From NCBI RefSeq assembly GCF_002813775.1, contig NZ_CP020372.1, forward strand, positions 310,001 to 374,000: DNA of 64,000 nt. Direction: 5' to 3'. Position 1 is the first letter of the stretch, and every line of letters begins with the position of its first letter. The notes beneath the pieces are model-generated. The model made no database searches and was not told the origin of the DNA. It saw only the letters and a list, made by a program, of their open reading frames with translations. The position numbers and the translations under genes are program-made. The stretch comes from Candidatus Thiodictyon syntrophicum (GTDB lineage: Bacteria; Pseudomonadota; Gammaproteobacteria; Chromatiales; Chromatiaceae). Positions 1 through 7,857 of this stretch are shown one piece after another.

Positions 1-182
1 AGGCGCCCCACCAGTTCCCGGGTGTTCGGCACCGCCTGGGCCTGGGCGGTCACTACGGCCACCTCCGGGACGGGCTTGGCCGCCCCCGGACCCGCGGCGG
101 CCGACCCGGCCGGCTTGTCGCATCCGGCCGCCAGGGCCAGGCCGACAGCGAGCGCTATCCCGCGCAACAACTTAGACCTCAT
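1..182 (-). CDS. RND efflux periplasmic adaptor, N-terminal part (runs off the left edge)
   Basis: Only the first 60 codons are in the window. The protein starts with a basic residue cluster and a hydrophobic stretch ending in a lipobox (LAAGC, Cys21), so it should be an inner-membrane-anchored periplasmic lipoprotein. It then has an Ala/Gly/Pro-rich linker and PEVAVVTAQAQAVPNTRELV, the typical opening of MexA/AcrA-type membrane-fusion proteins that couple an RND pump to an outer-membrane channel. A GGAG ribosome binding site lies 7 nt upstream of the ATG at 182. The family call rests on this short N-terminus alone; substrate cannot be inferred, and the pump gene would lie outside the window. 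Confidence 0.7.
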   Translation of the reverse strand, partial: MRSKLLRGIALAVGLALAAGCDKPAGSAAAGPGAAKPVPEVAVVTAQAQAVPNTRELVGR

Positions 183-678
183 GGGGAAACTCCGAACGCG
201 GGGACTGGTGCCCCCGCCTGAATGGGTGGGACTGCGTTAGGCTCTTTGAAGGATCTGACGCGCGGGCGCGGAGATAACGGATGATTCTGTCTTGGGAGCC
301 GACGGGACCGAGGCGCCTATTCTGCCACTACCGAGACTCGCGCGCAGATTCCCGGAGCATCAAGGGGTGCGATCCAGACTGAGGTGGTCGCCCGAACACC
401 CTGGGACGGGCAAAAGCCCGCGCATGACGGTCCGGACCTGTCGTGCCGTCGAGCGGGCGTGCCCATCCAGGCCGCGTCGAAGTCTGTCTCCTGGGCGCCG
501 CGGGCCTCGCTCGTCGTTCTCGCAAAAGAACCCGGAGGGTGCGCCGCGCGCACCCGTGCCACCGCGATACCGCTGCATCCTCGCGCAAGGTTCGCGCGCC
601 GCACCCAACGCCGCTCGCCGATCGCGGCCGGAAGGACGATCAAGGCCGCGCCGAGGATGCCGCGGTGGTGCCGGTGAC
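183..678. other. Stretch with no recognisable gene
   Basis: About 500 bases of GC-rich sequence between the efflux adaptor start and the Ig-like tail. Open frames exist on both strands, but their translations are Arg/Pro-rich low-complexity products typical of chance frames in GC-rich DNA. I see no promoter or terminator I would defend. Confidence 0.5.
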
Positions 679-756
679 CTGCGGGTCGAGGTGAAGGACG
701 GCGCCGGGCGCCGCTTCGAGCAGACCTTTGCCATTGCAGTGACGGGGGGCGGCTAG
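679..756 (+). pseudogene. C-terminal relic of an Ig-like/cadherin-like repeat protein
   Basis: The last 25 codons before the TAG at 754-756 read LRVEVKDGAGRRFEQTF then AIAVTGGG, which matches the closing strands of He_PIG/cadherin-like domains in large bacterial surface proteins (pattern V-x-V-x-D-x-x-G...T-F-x-I-x-V). The same frame upstream is Arg/Pro-rich and does not resemble such a domain, so this appears to be the tail left after a deletion. It has no start of its own. The call depends on a short match. Confidence 0.4.
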
Positions 757-790
757 CCGCAGCTTGGATCACCATTGCGGCCGCTATCCT

Positions 791-814
791 GGAGTCCAAG
801 GCTTCAGCCTTGGA
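791..814. repeat. Dispersed palindrome, AAGGCTTCAGCCTTG family
   Basis: GGAGTCCAAGGCTTCAGCC followed by TTGGA forms a short dyad. The same unit recurs at 63717-63740 with an added second arm, and a related form (CCTTGGAGCACGCCAAGGC) ends tssG near 59829-59850. It is one of several dispersed palindrome families in this window. Confidence 0.7.
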
Positions 815-919
815 CGTCCTCCGGCGTCCCCGATCCTGCGCCGACCCCAGGAATTCGCTATCCTTACCCGCCTGAACACCCAGCGGGCAGCCTTCATCGT
901 TATTCCGGCTATCTCGAGA

Positions 920-1169
920 ATGACGCAGATCGTCTTGAATTTTGATCCAGGTGAGTTCTCCGCCCTACGTCTAAGCCCTACAGGCGTTCTCTGAAGAGTT
1001 GAAGATCGCAGCAGTAATTCAGTGGTATGCCGGGCAGCGCATTTCTCAGTCCAAGGCCTGCGAAGTATCGGGTATCACGCCGTCACCCTTTCTGGATGAG
1101 TTATACCGCCGCAACCTCCCGGCCATACAGGTGACGCTGGCCTTGATCACAAGTCGGACCTTCGCGTGA
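920..1169 (+). pseudogene. UPF0175-family protein, frameshifted
   Basis: The ATG at 920 opens a frame reading MTQIVLNFDPGEFSALRLSP and stops at 994. Shifting frame by one base near 980-983 continues as AFSEELKIAAVIQWYAGQR and then ISQSKACEVSGI, which is the classic UPF0175 pattern (alpha-helical, small-winged-helix-like proteins often found beside PIN or other toxin genes as antitoxins). A further frame change near 1133 would restore LDHKSD. UPF0175 proteins are usually about 80-90 residues, so most of the gene is present but broken at one or two points. No partner toxin remains next to it. Confidence 0.65.
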
Positions 1170-1183
1170 GCTGCGAGGTCGTC

Positions 1184-1242
1184 GGTCCGCACAGCGGACC
1201 CTACGGGCCGGCTACGGGCCCGTAGGGTCCGCTGTGCGGACC
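1184..1242. repeat. 59-bp palindrome, copy 1
   Basis: GGTCCGCACAGCGGACCCTA and its inverse flank a short GC-rich centre and would form a long hairpin. A near-identical 59-bp copy lies at 4391-4449 inside the IS66-type element, differing only around the centre of the hairpin. It is REP-like in form, but I cannot tie it to a RAYT transposase here. Confidence 0.85.
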
Positions 1243-1350
1243 GAGAGACCGCGAGCCGGACCGGTCACCAAGGCTTTCTTGAGTCCTTCGCCTCTCCAAT
1301 TAAGTAAACTCTCCCCGGGATTTCTCGAATTAAGTCAGCTGTCCCCGGAG

Positions 1351-1530
1351 TTCCCGCTGCTGGCGGATGGCAATGGAAAGACCGTTTTGCCCCTTTGTTC
1401 CTGGAGGAAGTTCATCTTCGTCAATCCAGGCGGCCAAGCCTCTTTGGGCGAATAGTGACTTAATCGTCCGTGCTGTGTGCTTGTCGTTGCTATTGTGACT
1501 TAGGAAACAGTCGAACTTGGCGTCATTTAG
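1351..1530 (-). pseudogene. TIR-domain relic
   Basis: On the minus strand the frame reads NDAKFDCFLSHNSNDKHTAR, then TIKSLFAQRGLAAWIDEDEL and PPGTKGQNGLSIAI. This is the first half of a bacterial TIR domain: beta-A (DCFLSHNS), helix, beta-B and the W-x-D-x-x-x-L-x-P-G loop. The frame has no plausible start and degenerates after SIAI, so the catalytic second half is gone. Just beyond it, at roughly 1295-1350, the string AATTAAGT followed by TCCCCGG occurs twice, which may mark the site of a lost insertion. Confidence 0.6.
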
Positions 1531-1683
1531 CGCAGGCCGCGGGCGGCCTGTCCCGGACGATGGGCGGCGCCTTGATGCCCAGCCACGGGCGGGATTCTCT
1601 GGTGCTGAGGGTCCCCCGCGGCACTGCGCGACTTTCACGGTAACCTGTATCTACAATCTTGCGCGCAGACTCCGGGAGCGGAC

Positions 1684-2634
1684 TCAGCCGAACACAGACC
1701 GCAGCCGATCGGTCTCCCCGACCAGCGCATCGATCATCCCCGACTCCGCGATCAGGTGCCCGGTCTCCTCGACCACCATCAGACGCGAGCCAGGCACCGC
1801 CTGGTGCAGGGCCCAGGCGCCCTCCAATGGGCACACCAGGTCGCGGCGGCCGTGCACGATGGTCAAGGGTACCGCCGGGAGCCGCCCGGCGCGCCGCAGG
1901 ATCTCATTGTCTTCCAGAAAATAGCCGTACCGCGCATAGTGGGTCTCGATACGCACCTTGCTGAGGACCGGTCCGGCCGCGGCCCCGGTCGCGGGCGCCG
2001 CCGCGCGCCCCCAGGAACTCACCTGGTCCGCCCACGCCGACCAGGCCGGGGCGGCGGTCGCCGCCGCGTCCGGGTCCCCGCCGTGCACAGCGGCATGATA
2101 GCCGGCGATCAGGTCCGCCCGCGCGGCCGGCGGTACGCCCTCCTGAAAGTCACGCCAAGGCCCCGGCAGCAGCCGCGCCACCCCGTCCGGCCCGAAAAAC
2201 CAGTTCAGATCCCGCGCCCTTGCCAGGAAGGTACCGCGCAGGACCAGGCCCAGGACCGCCGCGGGGTGGGTCTGCGCATAGACCAGGGCCAGGGTCGCCC
2301 CCCAGGAGCCGCCGAACAGCAGCCAGCGCTCGATGCCCAAGGCGGCGCGGACCCGTTCCAGGTCCGCCACCAGGTCGCGGGTCGCGTTGTCCGCGGTGCC
2401 GCCGGCCGGGGTCGAGCGACCACTGCCGCGCTGATCGACGAGCAGGATGCGGTAATAGCCGGGGTCGAAATAGCGCCGATGCTCCGGCCGACAACCAGAC
2501 CCCGGCCCGCCGTGCAGAAAGACGACCGGGACCCCGGCGGGCGCGCCGCACTCCTCCACACAAAGGCGCTGCCCGGCGCCGAGGTCCAGGGCGTGGGCCG
2601 CGGCGGGTGCGAGCGGCGGATAGAGCGCATTCAT
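1684..2634 (-). CDS. pip: Proline iminopeptidase (peptidase S33)
   Basis: This 316-residue alpha/beta hydrolase removes N-terminal proline from peptides in the cytoplasm. Visible hallmarks are the oxyanion motif HGGPGSG (residues 41-47), DQRGSGRS (67-74), the nucleophile elbow GGSWG with Ser110, the acid loop GRRDLVCP and the catalytic His in EETGH near the C-terminus. Length fits the family (about 310-320). I chose the ATG at 2634 because GGGAGGGG lies 8 nt upstream; an in-frame extension to 2811 has no support. The region upstream also carries the dyad and sigma-54 motif read here as controlling the divergent xox relic. Confidence 0.9.
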   Translation of the reverse strand: MNALYPPLAPAAAHALDLGAGQRLCVEECGAPAGVPVVFLHGGPGSGCRPEHRRYFDPGYYRILLVDQRGSGRSTPAGGTADNATRDLVADLERVRAALGIERWLLFGGSWGATLALVYAQTHPAAVLGLVLRGTFLARARDLNWFFGPDGVARLLPGPWRDFQEGVPPAARADLIAGYHAAVHGGDPDAAATAAPAWSAWADQVSSWGRAAAPATGAAAGPVLSKVRIETHYARYGYFLEDNEILRRAGRLPAVPLTIVHGRRDLVCPLEGAWALHQAVPGSRLMVVEETGHLIAESGMIDALVGETDRLRSVFG

Positions 2635-2669
2635 GGTCTTGGCCCCTCCCAATCGGTTGCTCGGACGCA

Positions 2670-2687
2670 GTGTTTCATCAGTGACAC
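2670..2687. promoter_or_regulatory. Candidate enhancer-binding-protein site upstream of xoxF
   Basis: GTGTTtcatcagtGACAC is an imperfect dyad with an 8-nt centre. It shares arms and spacing with GTGTCccacccctGACAC at 7755-7772 before pqqA, and a second GTGACAC follows at 2692-2698. Its centre lies about 128 bp upstream of the sigma-54 -24 element at 2807, a normal distance for a sigma-54 activator. Function is inferred from arrangement only. Confidence 0.4.
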
Positions 2688-2805
2688 AGTCGTGACACGC
2701 CGCGCTCCACGGACCAGTGCCCGGCGCAGCCTCGCGGTCGGGCGCGGTACCAGGTCGGACGCGCCGCACCCGGCACCGATCCCACCCCGAGCGGAGGCAA
2801 TCTCC

Positions 2806-2821
2806 TGGCATAACATTTGCG
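2806..2821 (+). promoter_or_regulatory. Sigma-54 (RpoN) promoter of the xox relic
   Basis: TGGCATAACATTTGCG matches the RpoN consensus TGGCAC-N5-TTGCW, with the invariant GG (2807-2808) and GC (2819-2820) exactly 10 bp apart. It lies about 40 bp before the first recognisable xoxF codons, so the 5' end of the gene, including its signal peptide, is missing while the promoter remains. Confidence 0.55.
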
Positions 2822-2857
2822 TATTGGCAAGGGCGACGTAACCGCTAACCGCACCCC

Positions 2858-3763
2858 GACGCCAACGTCAAGGATCTCAAGGTCGCCTGGACCTTCTCCA
2901 CCGGCGTCCTGCGCGGCCATGAGGGCGGCCCCCTGGTGATCGGCGACGTCATGTATGTCCACACCCCCTTCCCCAATAAGGTCTTCGCACTCGATCTGAA
3001 CAACGAAGGCAAGATCCTCTGGAAATACGAGCCGCGCCAGGATACCAGCGTCATCCCGGTGATGTGCTGCGACACCGTCAACCGCGGTGTCGCCTATGCC
3101 GACGGCAAGCTGGTGTGGCGCGGCTACTCCATGGGCCCGGACGCCGACACCCTGATGGACCCGGAAAAGACCACCCATCTGGGCAAACCGGTGGGCAAGG
3201 ACTCCGGCACCGCCACCTGGGAGGGCGATCAGTGGAAGATCGGCGGCGGCACCACCTGGGGCTGGTACTCCTATGACCCGGCGCTGAATCTGATCTATTA
3301 CGGCTCCGGCAACCCCAGCACCTGGAACCCCTCCCAGCGCCCGGGCGACAACCGCTGGTCCATGACCATCTGGGCGCGCGATGCGGACACCGGCATGGCG
3401 AAATGGGTCTATCAGATGAACCCCCACGACGAGTGGGACTATGACGGCGTCAATGAGATGATCCTGGTCGACAAGGAGATCCAGGGTAAGCCCCGCAAGG
3501 CCCTGGTCCACCTCGACCGCAACGGCTTCGGCTATACCCTCGACCGGGTGACCGGCGAACTGCTGGTCGCCGAGAAGTTCGACCCGGCGGTGAACTGGGC
3601 CACCGGTATCGACATGAAGACCGGCCGGCCGCAGACGGTGGCGGAATTCTCCACCGGCCGCAACGGCGAGGACGTCAACACCAAGGGCATCTGCCCGGCC
3701 GCCCTGGGCACCAAGGACCAGCAGCCGGCCTCCTACTCCCCGCGCACCGGGCTCTTCTATTGA
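2858..3763 (+). pseudogene. xoxF: Lanthanide-type methanol dehydrogenase XoxF, internal fragment
   Basis: The frame encodes a clear PQQ-dependent methanol dehydrogenase core: [19 protein letters not shown], the adjacent-cysteine motif [10 protein letters not shown] that contacts [12 protein letters not shown], and [14 protein letters not shown]. In the last motif Asp-Ala-Asp carries the extra aspartate typical of XoxF rather than calcium-type MxaF. Three losses are visible. The signal peptide and start are absent (the frame meets a stop at 2846). About 55 residues are missing where YADGK joins LVWRG (3100-3112). The frame ends at GLFY, before the last third of the protein. A normal XoxF is about 600 residues; roughly 300 remain. 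It cannot make an active enzyme. Confidence 0.9.
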
Positions 3764-3897
3764 GCGACATCTATGCCTACCTGAGGGCACGCGCGGACAA
3801 TGCCATCGGCCACGGCCGCCCGGAGAACTTCCCCAAGGTCAAACCGGCCGCGCCGGCCGCCGCGGCACCCGCTCCCGAACCGGCACCGAAGGGCTAG
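3760..3897 (+). pseudogene. C-terminal tail of the xox-linked c-type cytochrome (XoxG-like)
   Basis: Directly at the broken end of xoxF a second frame reads [20 protein letters not shown] followed by an Ala/Pro-rich tail and a TAG at 3895-3897. The LxDIYAYLxARxDGxxGxGRP pattern is the C-terminus of small c-type cytochromes that accept electrons from PQQ alcohol dehydrogenases. The heme-binding CxxCH part is missing. One deletion therefore fused the middle of xoxF to the last 45 codons of the next gene, which also indicates the original order xoxF-xoxG-xoxJ. Confidence 0.6.
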
Positions 3898-4390
3898 ACC
3901 CGATGCCGAGGCACCGCCGACCGGGTCACGCCGGATGAGCCACAGCCCCGGGGCCCGGTGCTTGCCCGGCCTGGCACTGCTGGCCGCCCTCGCCGCGAGC
4001 CCGGGTTCCCAGGGGGCGACCGACCACGAGGCGCGCGCCGGCCGCTACCTGACGGTCTGCGGTGACCCCAACAATCTCCCCTTCTCCAACGAACAACTCG
4101 AGGGCTTCGAGAACAGGATCGCCGTGCTGATCGCGGGCGACCTCAACCGCACCCTGCATTACCGCTGGTGGCCCCAGAGCGTCGGCTTCATCCGCAATAC
4201 GCTCCAGACCCGGCTGTGCGATGTGATCATGGGGATCAGCGCGGTCAATGACCTGGTGCAGAACACCAACCCCTATTACAGGTCCGTCTACACCCTGATA
4301 TATCGGGCCGACGCCGGCCGTAACCGTTTAGCCCCCCCTGTTCTTAGCCCCCTCGCGGACGGCGTGACGTAGTTTCGGCCAGCCACGCCC

Positions 4391-4449
4391 GGTCCGCACA
4401 GCGGACCCTACGGGGAGGCTGCGCGCCCGTAGGGTCCGCTGTGCGGACC
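4391..4449. repeat. 59-bp palindrome, copy 2 (inside the IS66-type element)
   Basis: Same hairpin as 1184-1242, starting GGTCCGCACAGCGGACCCTA and ending with the inverse arm. It lies between the left IS end and the transposase start. Confidence 0.85.
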
Positions 4450-4595
4450 AGCGACCGCGCGGCCAGCGGGATGGCCGGGAGTCGGATGAATGCCTCGCCG
4501 ACGATCATAAGCCTACGCGACAAAGCTCGACGGTCCTGGCAAACTATGGCCCAAGCTTCTATACGAGAGTGCGCCAGCGCCGCCACGCCCCCGCC

Positions 4596-6182
4596 ATGCA
4601 CCTGAGCGATCACGACCTCAGACAATTCGACGACGCCTACCTGCAGACGCTCACGTCGGCGCAGGCGCGGGTGCTGTTGGGCAAGGCGCTGGCGGACCTG
4701 AAGGCGGCGCGCGAGCGGCTGGGGCAGAACCCCTCCAACAGTTCGCGGCCACCGAGCACGCGGCTGCCGTGGGAGGGCACGGGCGGTCAGGACACGCCCG
4801 CTGGCCAGCCCGACGTCCCCGCGGGGTCGCAGGACGGGGCCGCTGCGGCAGACACCCCCGGCGACGCTGAGCCGGCGGGGCCGGCGGCGCCCCGGCCGCG
4901 CCGTCAGGGCTCGCACCGGACGGTCACCGGCCAGCCCCCCGGTCGGCGCCCGGGCAGCCCGGGGCACAGCCGCACCCAGCACCTGCCGGTGGACGCCGAG
5001 CAGCCTCACCGGCCAACCTGCTGTGCGGGGTGCGGCCAGGCGTTGACGGATGCTCATGTGGCGCGGGCACACAACGCCCGCTACGAAATCGAGCTGATCC
5101 AGCCCGGTGCCGGCGCGACCGGACTGCTCCTGCGCCAGACCAAGCACATCTATTTTGAATGCTGCTGCGATTGCGGCCACTGGACGCAGGCGCAGCCGGG
5201 GCGCGCGGCGGGCGAGGTCGAGTGGACGGTGGCCCTGACCGAGTGGCATTTGGCCGGACCGTTGCTAGTGTCCTTCATCTGCGCCTTGAGCCAGCGCATG
5301 CGGTTGTCGCGGGCGCGGGTCCGTGAGTTTCTGTCCGATTGGCTGGGTCTGGAGTTGTCGAGCGCGACCATCAACCAGTGCCTTCACGAAGCCGGACGGG
5401 CGGTGGCCCCGGTGGTCGAGGCGGAACTCTACGCGGCGGTGCGCAATGTCGAACTGCGCTATGCCGATGAAACCAGTTGGAAGGAGCATGGTCGGCTGCG
5501 GTGGCTGTGGGTGTTCACCTGTGCCACCGCCACGCTGTTCGTCGTTGGCAAGCGCTCGGTGGAGGTCGTGCGCCAGGTGCTCGGCGAGACCTTCAACGGC
5601 TGGTTGATGAGCGACGGCTTCTGGGCCTATCGCGACCTGGACCAACGGCTGCGCTGCCTGGCCCACCTGATCCGCAAGGCCCAGGCGCTGGAAGATGGCT
5701 TGGAACCGGCGGCCCAGCGCTTTGGCAGCGAGATCCTGACGGTCATCGCGACGGTGATGGCCGCCGTTTACGACGCCCGCGGCGCCCCGCCCCCCGTCGG
5801 GGTGTTGCGCGCACGGCATGCGCGGATGCTCAACGCCCTGCTCGACGAGTGCCTGCGTCAGGTCGATGCGCCGCATGAGAAGATGCGCGCGCTGGCGCGC
5901 GAGTTGTTCAACGACTGGGACACCTTCTGGGTGGTACTCGACCATCCGGAGTTGCCGTTGACCAACAACGAAGCCGAGCGCGCCCTGCGCCACTGGGTCA
6001 TCGCCCGCCGCATCGGCATGGGGACCCGCACCGCGCAGGGCACCCGCGCCTTCGCCCACCTGGCCAGCGTCATCGAGACCTGTCGCAAACGCGCCGTCTC
6101 GCCCTGGCCGTATCTGGCCGAGGTAGTCCGCCAGCGCCGCCAAGGGCTTCAGGCCCCGCCGTTGCCCTTACCTGCCATCTGA
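4596..6182 (+). CDS. IS66-family transposase
   Basis: This 528-residue DDE transposase has the IS66 layout: an N-terminal helical region with LGQNPSNSSRPPS, a low-complexity basic/Pro linker (about 60-120), a zinc-binding segment CCAGCGQAL (about 140-150), the DDE core containing YADETSW and LMSDGFWAY (first two aspartates), and the C-terminal signature PLTNNEAERALRHWVIARR with the catalytic Glu, then TRAFAHLASVIETCR. Length fits tnpC-type transposases. I prefer the ATG at 4596; an upstream GTG at 4569 is also in frame. It is the only gene in the element and is intact. Confidence 0.93.
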   Translation: MHLSDHDLRQFDDAYLQTLTSAQARVLLGKALADLKAARERLGQNPSNSSRPPSTRLPWEGTGGQDTPAGQPDVPAGSQDGAAAADTPGDAEPAGPAAPRPRRQGSHRTVTGQPPGRRPGSPGHSRTQHLPVDAEQPHRPTCCAGCGQALTDAHVARAHNARYEIELIQPGAGATGLLLRQTKHIYFECCCDCGHWTQAQPGRAAGEVEWTVALTEWHLAGPLLVSFICALSQRMRLSRARVREFLSDWLGLELSSATINQCLHEAGRAVAPVVEAELYAAVRNVELRYADETSWKEHGRLRWLWVFTCATATLFVVGKRSVEVVRQVLGETFNGWLMSDGFWAYRDLDQRLRCLAHLIRKAQALEDGLEPAAQRFGSEILTVIATVMAAVYDARGAPPPVGVLRARHARMLNALLDECLRQVDAPHEKMRALARELFNDWDTFWVVLDHPELPLTNNEAERALRHWVIARRIGMGTRTAQGTRAFAHLASVIETCRKRAVSPWPYLAEVVRQRRQGLQAPPLPLPAI

Positions 6183-6237
6183 CCGATCGCCGCGACCGGC
6201 CGTGATCATAATTGCGGCCCGGCCGCGGCTGGCACGC

Positions 6238-6287
6238 GTCGCAGCCGGGGTCGCTCCTACGGCGTCGGAGCGGTTCCCGGCCGCGAC
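6238..6287. repeat. Palindrome of the GGTCGCTCCTACGGCGTAGGAGCGG family (inside the IS)
   Basis: The two arms share GTCGC...TCGCTCCTAC with an inverse after a 3-nt GGC loop, with a few mismatches. A perfect copy sits at 11584-11636 downstream of pqqE. This copy lies between the transposase stop and the right end of the IS. Confidence 0.75.
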
Positions 6288-6988
6288 GGGCCGCCGCAAG
6301 GGCTGATGGCCGGATTTATGATCAAGGCCGCCGCGACCCGCCGGGACTCCTTGGCACCCAGCACCCAGGGGGGGCTAAACGGTTACCGCCGGCCTCACGC
6401 TAAAGGGCCTCGACGACCCCGCCGCCAAGGGTCTGCGGATCGGCGTGGTGGCCGGCACCCCGCCGGTCAGCCTGCTCACCCGCTATGACCTGCTCGGGCA
6501 GACGCGCTCCTATGAAAGGGCGGTCGACACCCGCTTGTATGCCCCGGCGCGCGATGCGGTGAACGATGTCGCCCGGGGTGAACTCGATCTGGCCGTCATC
6601 TGGGGTCCCATCGCGGGCTATGCGGCGCGCCAACAGCCGGTGCCGCTCACCCTGGTCCCGCTCCCGGCGCAACAGGACGGGGTGCCGCTGGCCTTCAGCG
6701 TCTCATTGGGCATCCGCCCCCGCGAGACCGCCTGGAAGCACGAATTGAACACCCTGCTGGAACGCCTCGCGCCGCAGATCCAGACCATCCTGCAGGGCTA
6801 CGGCGTCCCCTTGCTCGACAACCACGATCAACTGATAGCCCCATGATCATCGTTGCGCAAGCCGCCCAGGCGTCCCACACCGGCGGTCGCAGCTTCACCC
6901 TATGTTCGCGCAGCGACGCTGTTTAGCGACCCGCTGCTGCTACTCGCCCGTCGCGCTGACTCATTCTCCTTCCAAGTCGAGATCCGAC

Positions 6989-7585
6989 ATGCCATGCCCA
7001 CCCTCTACCCGCTGTCCGTCTGACCCCAGGCCCCGGCGCCGCATCATTGCCCTGGCCGGTCTCCTCGCCCTCATGGCAAACCCCCGTGCCGAGGAGCCAG
7101 CCCCCCTGTTCAACCCCGAAGGCTATCGGATCGACGCCTTCGTCGCGCCGTTACCGCAGGGCGTTCCCGGAGCGGCCACGGTCGGGACCGCAGAGGTCCA
7201 GGCGATGATCGCCGCCGGCGACGCCGTCCTGATCGATGTCCTGCCCGCACCCCCCATGCCCGTCGGCCTGGGAGACAACGACCGCTGGCTGCCGCCGCCC
7301 CACCGCAACATCCCGGGCTCCACCTGGCTCCCCAATGTCGGCTATGGCAGCATCTCCGACGACCTGACCGAGTACCTGCAGCGAAACCTCCAGCGCCTGA
7401 CCGGCGGGGACCACACCCGGCGGCTGATCGTCTATTGTCGCGCCGACTGCTGGATGTCCTGGAACGCCGCCAAACGGCTCGCCGCCTTGGGCTACACCGC
7501 GGTCTACTGGTACCCCCAGGGCACCACCGGGTGGGAGGAGGCGGGATTGCCGCTGGAGACGCGCAAGCCGCCGCGGCGGCAGTAG
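6989..7585 (+). CDS. PQQ-associated CXXCW-motif rhodanese-like protein
   Basis: The 198-residue product begins with an Arg-rich n-region and a hydrophobic stretch ending near NPRAEEP, an apparent signal peptide, so it should be periplasmic. The mature part is rhodanese-like, with VLIDVLPAP, the HRNIPGSTWLPNVGYG segment and the loop IVYCRADCWMSWNAAKR, whose Cys-x-x-x-Cys-Trp is the signature of the family annotated as PQQ-dependent catabolism-associated CXXCW protein. Such genes sit beside PQQ alcohol dehydrogenase clusters, as here between xoxJ and pqqA. The exact reaction is unknown. The ATG at 6989 is chosen because it opens the signal peptide; a longer frame from 6902 is unlikely. Confidence 0.85.
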   Translation: MPCPPSTRCPSDPRPRRRIIALAGLLALMANPRAEEPAPLFNPEGYRIDAFVAPLPQGVPGAATVGTAEVQAMIAAGDAVLIDVLPAPPMPVGLGDNDRWLPPPHRNIPGSTWLPNVGYGSISDDLTEYLQRNLQRLTGGDHTRRLIVYCRADCWMSWNAAKRLAALGYTAVYWYPQGTTGWEEAGLPLETRKPPRRQ

Positions 7586-7754
7586 TTGCCCTGGACCCGG
7601 GACTGGCGCCGCCGGACCCTCTCGGGGCTGGGCGTCCAGCCGACGGCGAACGCGCAATCGGGTCACGGTGAAGGTCCGTGCGACTGTGAGTACAAGGCCG
7701 GACGCTGGCGTGCTCCCGCGGCCTTCGGTCAGGCCCGTCGCAACCGGTCGCAGA

Positions 7755-7772
7755 GTGTCCCACCCCTGACAC
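7755..7772. promoter_or_regulatory. Candidate enhancer-binding-protein site upstream of pqqA
   Basis: GTGTCccacccctGACAC is a perfect 5-8-5 dyad centred about 96 bp upstream of the sigma-54 -24 element of pqqA. It shares its arms and spacing with the dyad at 2670-2687 before xoxF. Functional assignment is inference. Confidence 0.4.
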
Positions 7773-7857
7773 AGAGCACAGCGCCGCCGCTCCCGCGCAG
7801 GTGGCGGGGGCCGCCGAAACCAAGCGTGGACCCGGCGCTTGCCCAATCCGAGCCGGC

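Larger units (their letters stand above)
4320..6386 (+). mobile_element. IS66-type insertion sequence, 2067 bp, single transposase gene
   Basis: The element is bounded by identical 21-bp terminal inverted repeats beginning GTAACCGTTTAGCCCC (4320-4340, and inverted at 6366-6386). Both sides carry the 8-bp direct repeat CGCCGGCC (4312-4319 and 6387-6394); 8 bp is the target duplication size of the IS66 family. It has one IS66 tnpC-like gene and no tnpA or tnpB, like the ISBst12 subgroup. The flanking DNA between the ends and the transposase contains two host-type palindromes (4391-4449 and 6238-6287). Perfect ends and duplication suggest a recent insertion. Confidence 0.93.
3935..6846 (+). pseudogene. 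xoxJ: XoxJ-type periplasmic binding protein, split by an insertion sequence
   Basis: The 5' part (3935-4319) encodes a signal peptide, then YLTVCGDPNNLPFSNEQLEG and ALIAGDLN-like text typical of MxaJ/XoxJ, the solute-binding-fold proteins linked to quinoprotein dehydrogenases. The 3' part (6395-6846) continues as LTLKGLDDPAAKGLRIGVV, GTPPVSLLTRYDLLGQ and on to the natural stop. Removing the IS66-type element and one copy of the CGCCGGCC target duplication rejoins the two parts in frame across RADAG-LTLKG, giving about 280 residues. The gene is thus otherwise intact and was inactivated by the insertion. XoxJ is thought to assist XoxF maturation in the periplasm. Confidence 0.88.

Noticed and set aside
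1295-1350. Two AATTAAGT...TCCCCGG units as ends of an insertion sequence.
   Set aside because: They are direct, not inverted, imperfect, and have no transposase between or beside them.
2678-3790. A 370-codon minus-strand frame opposite the xoxF relic.
   Set aside because: Antisense to a segment with unmistakable XoxF motifs; no features of its own.
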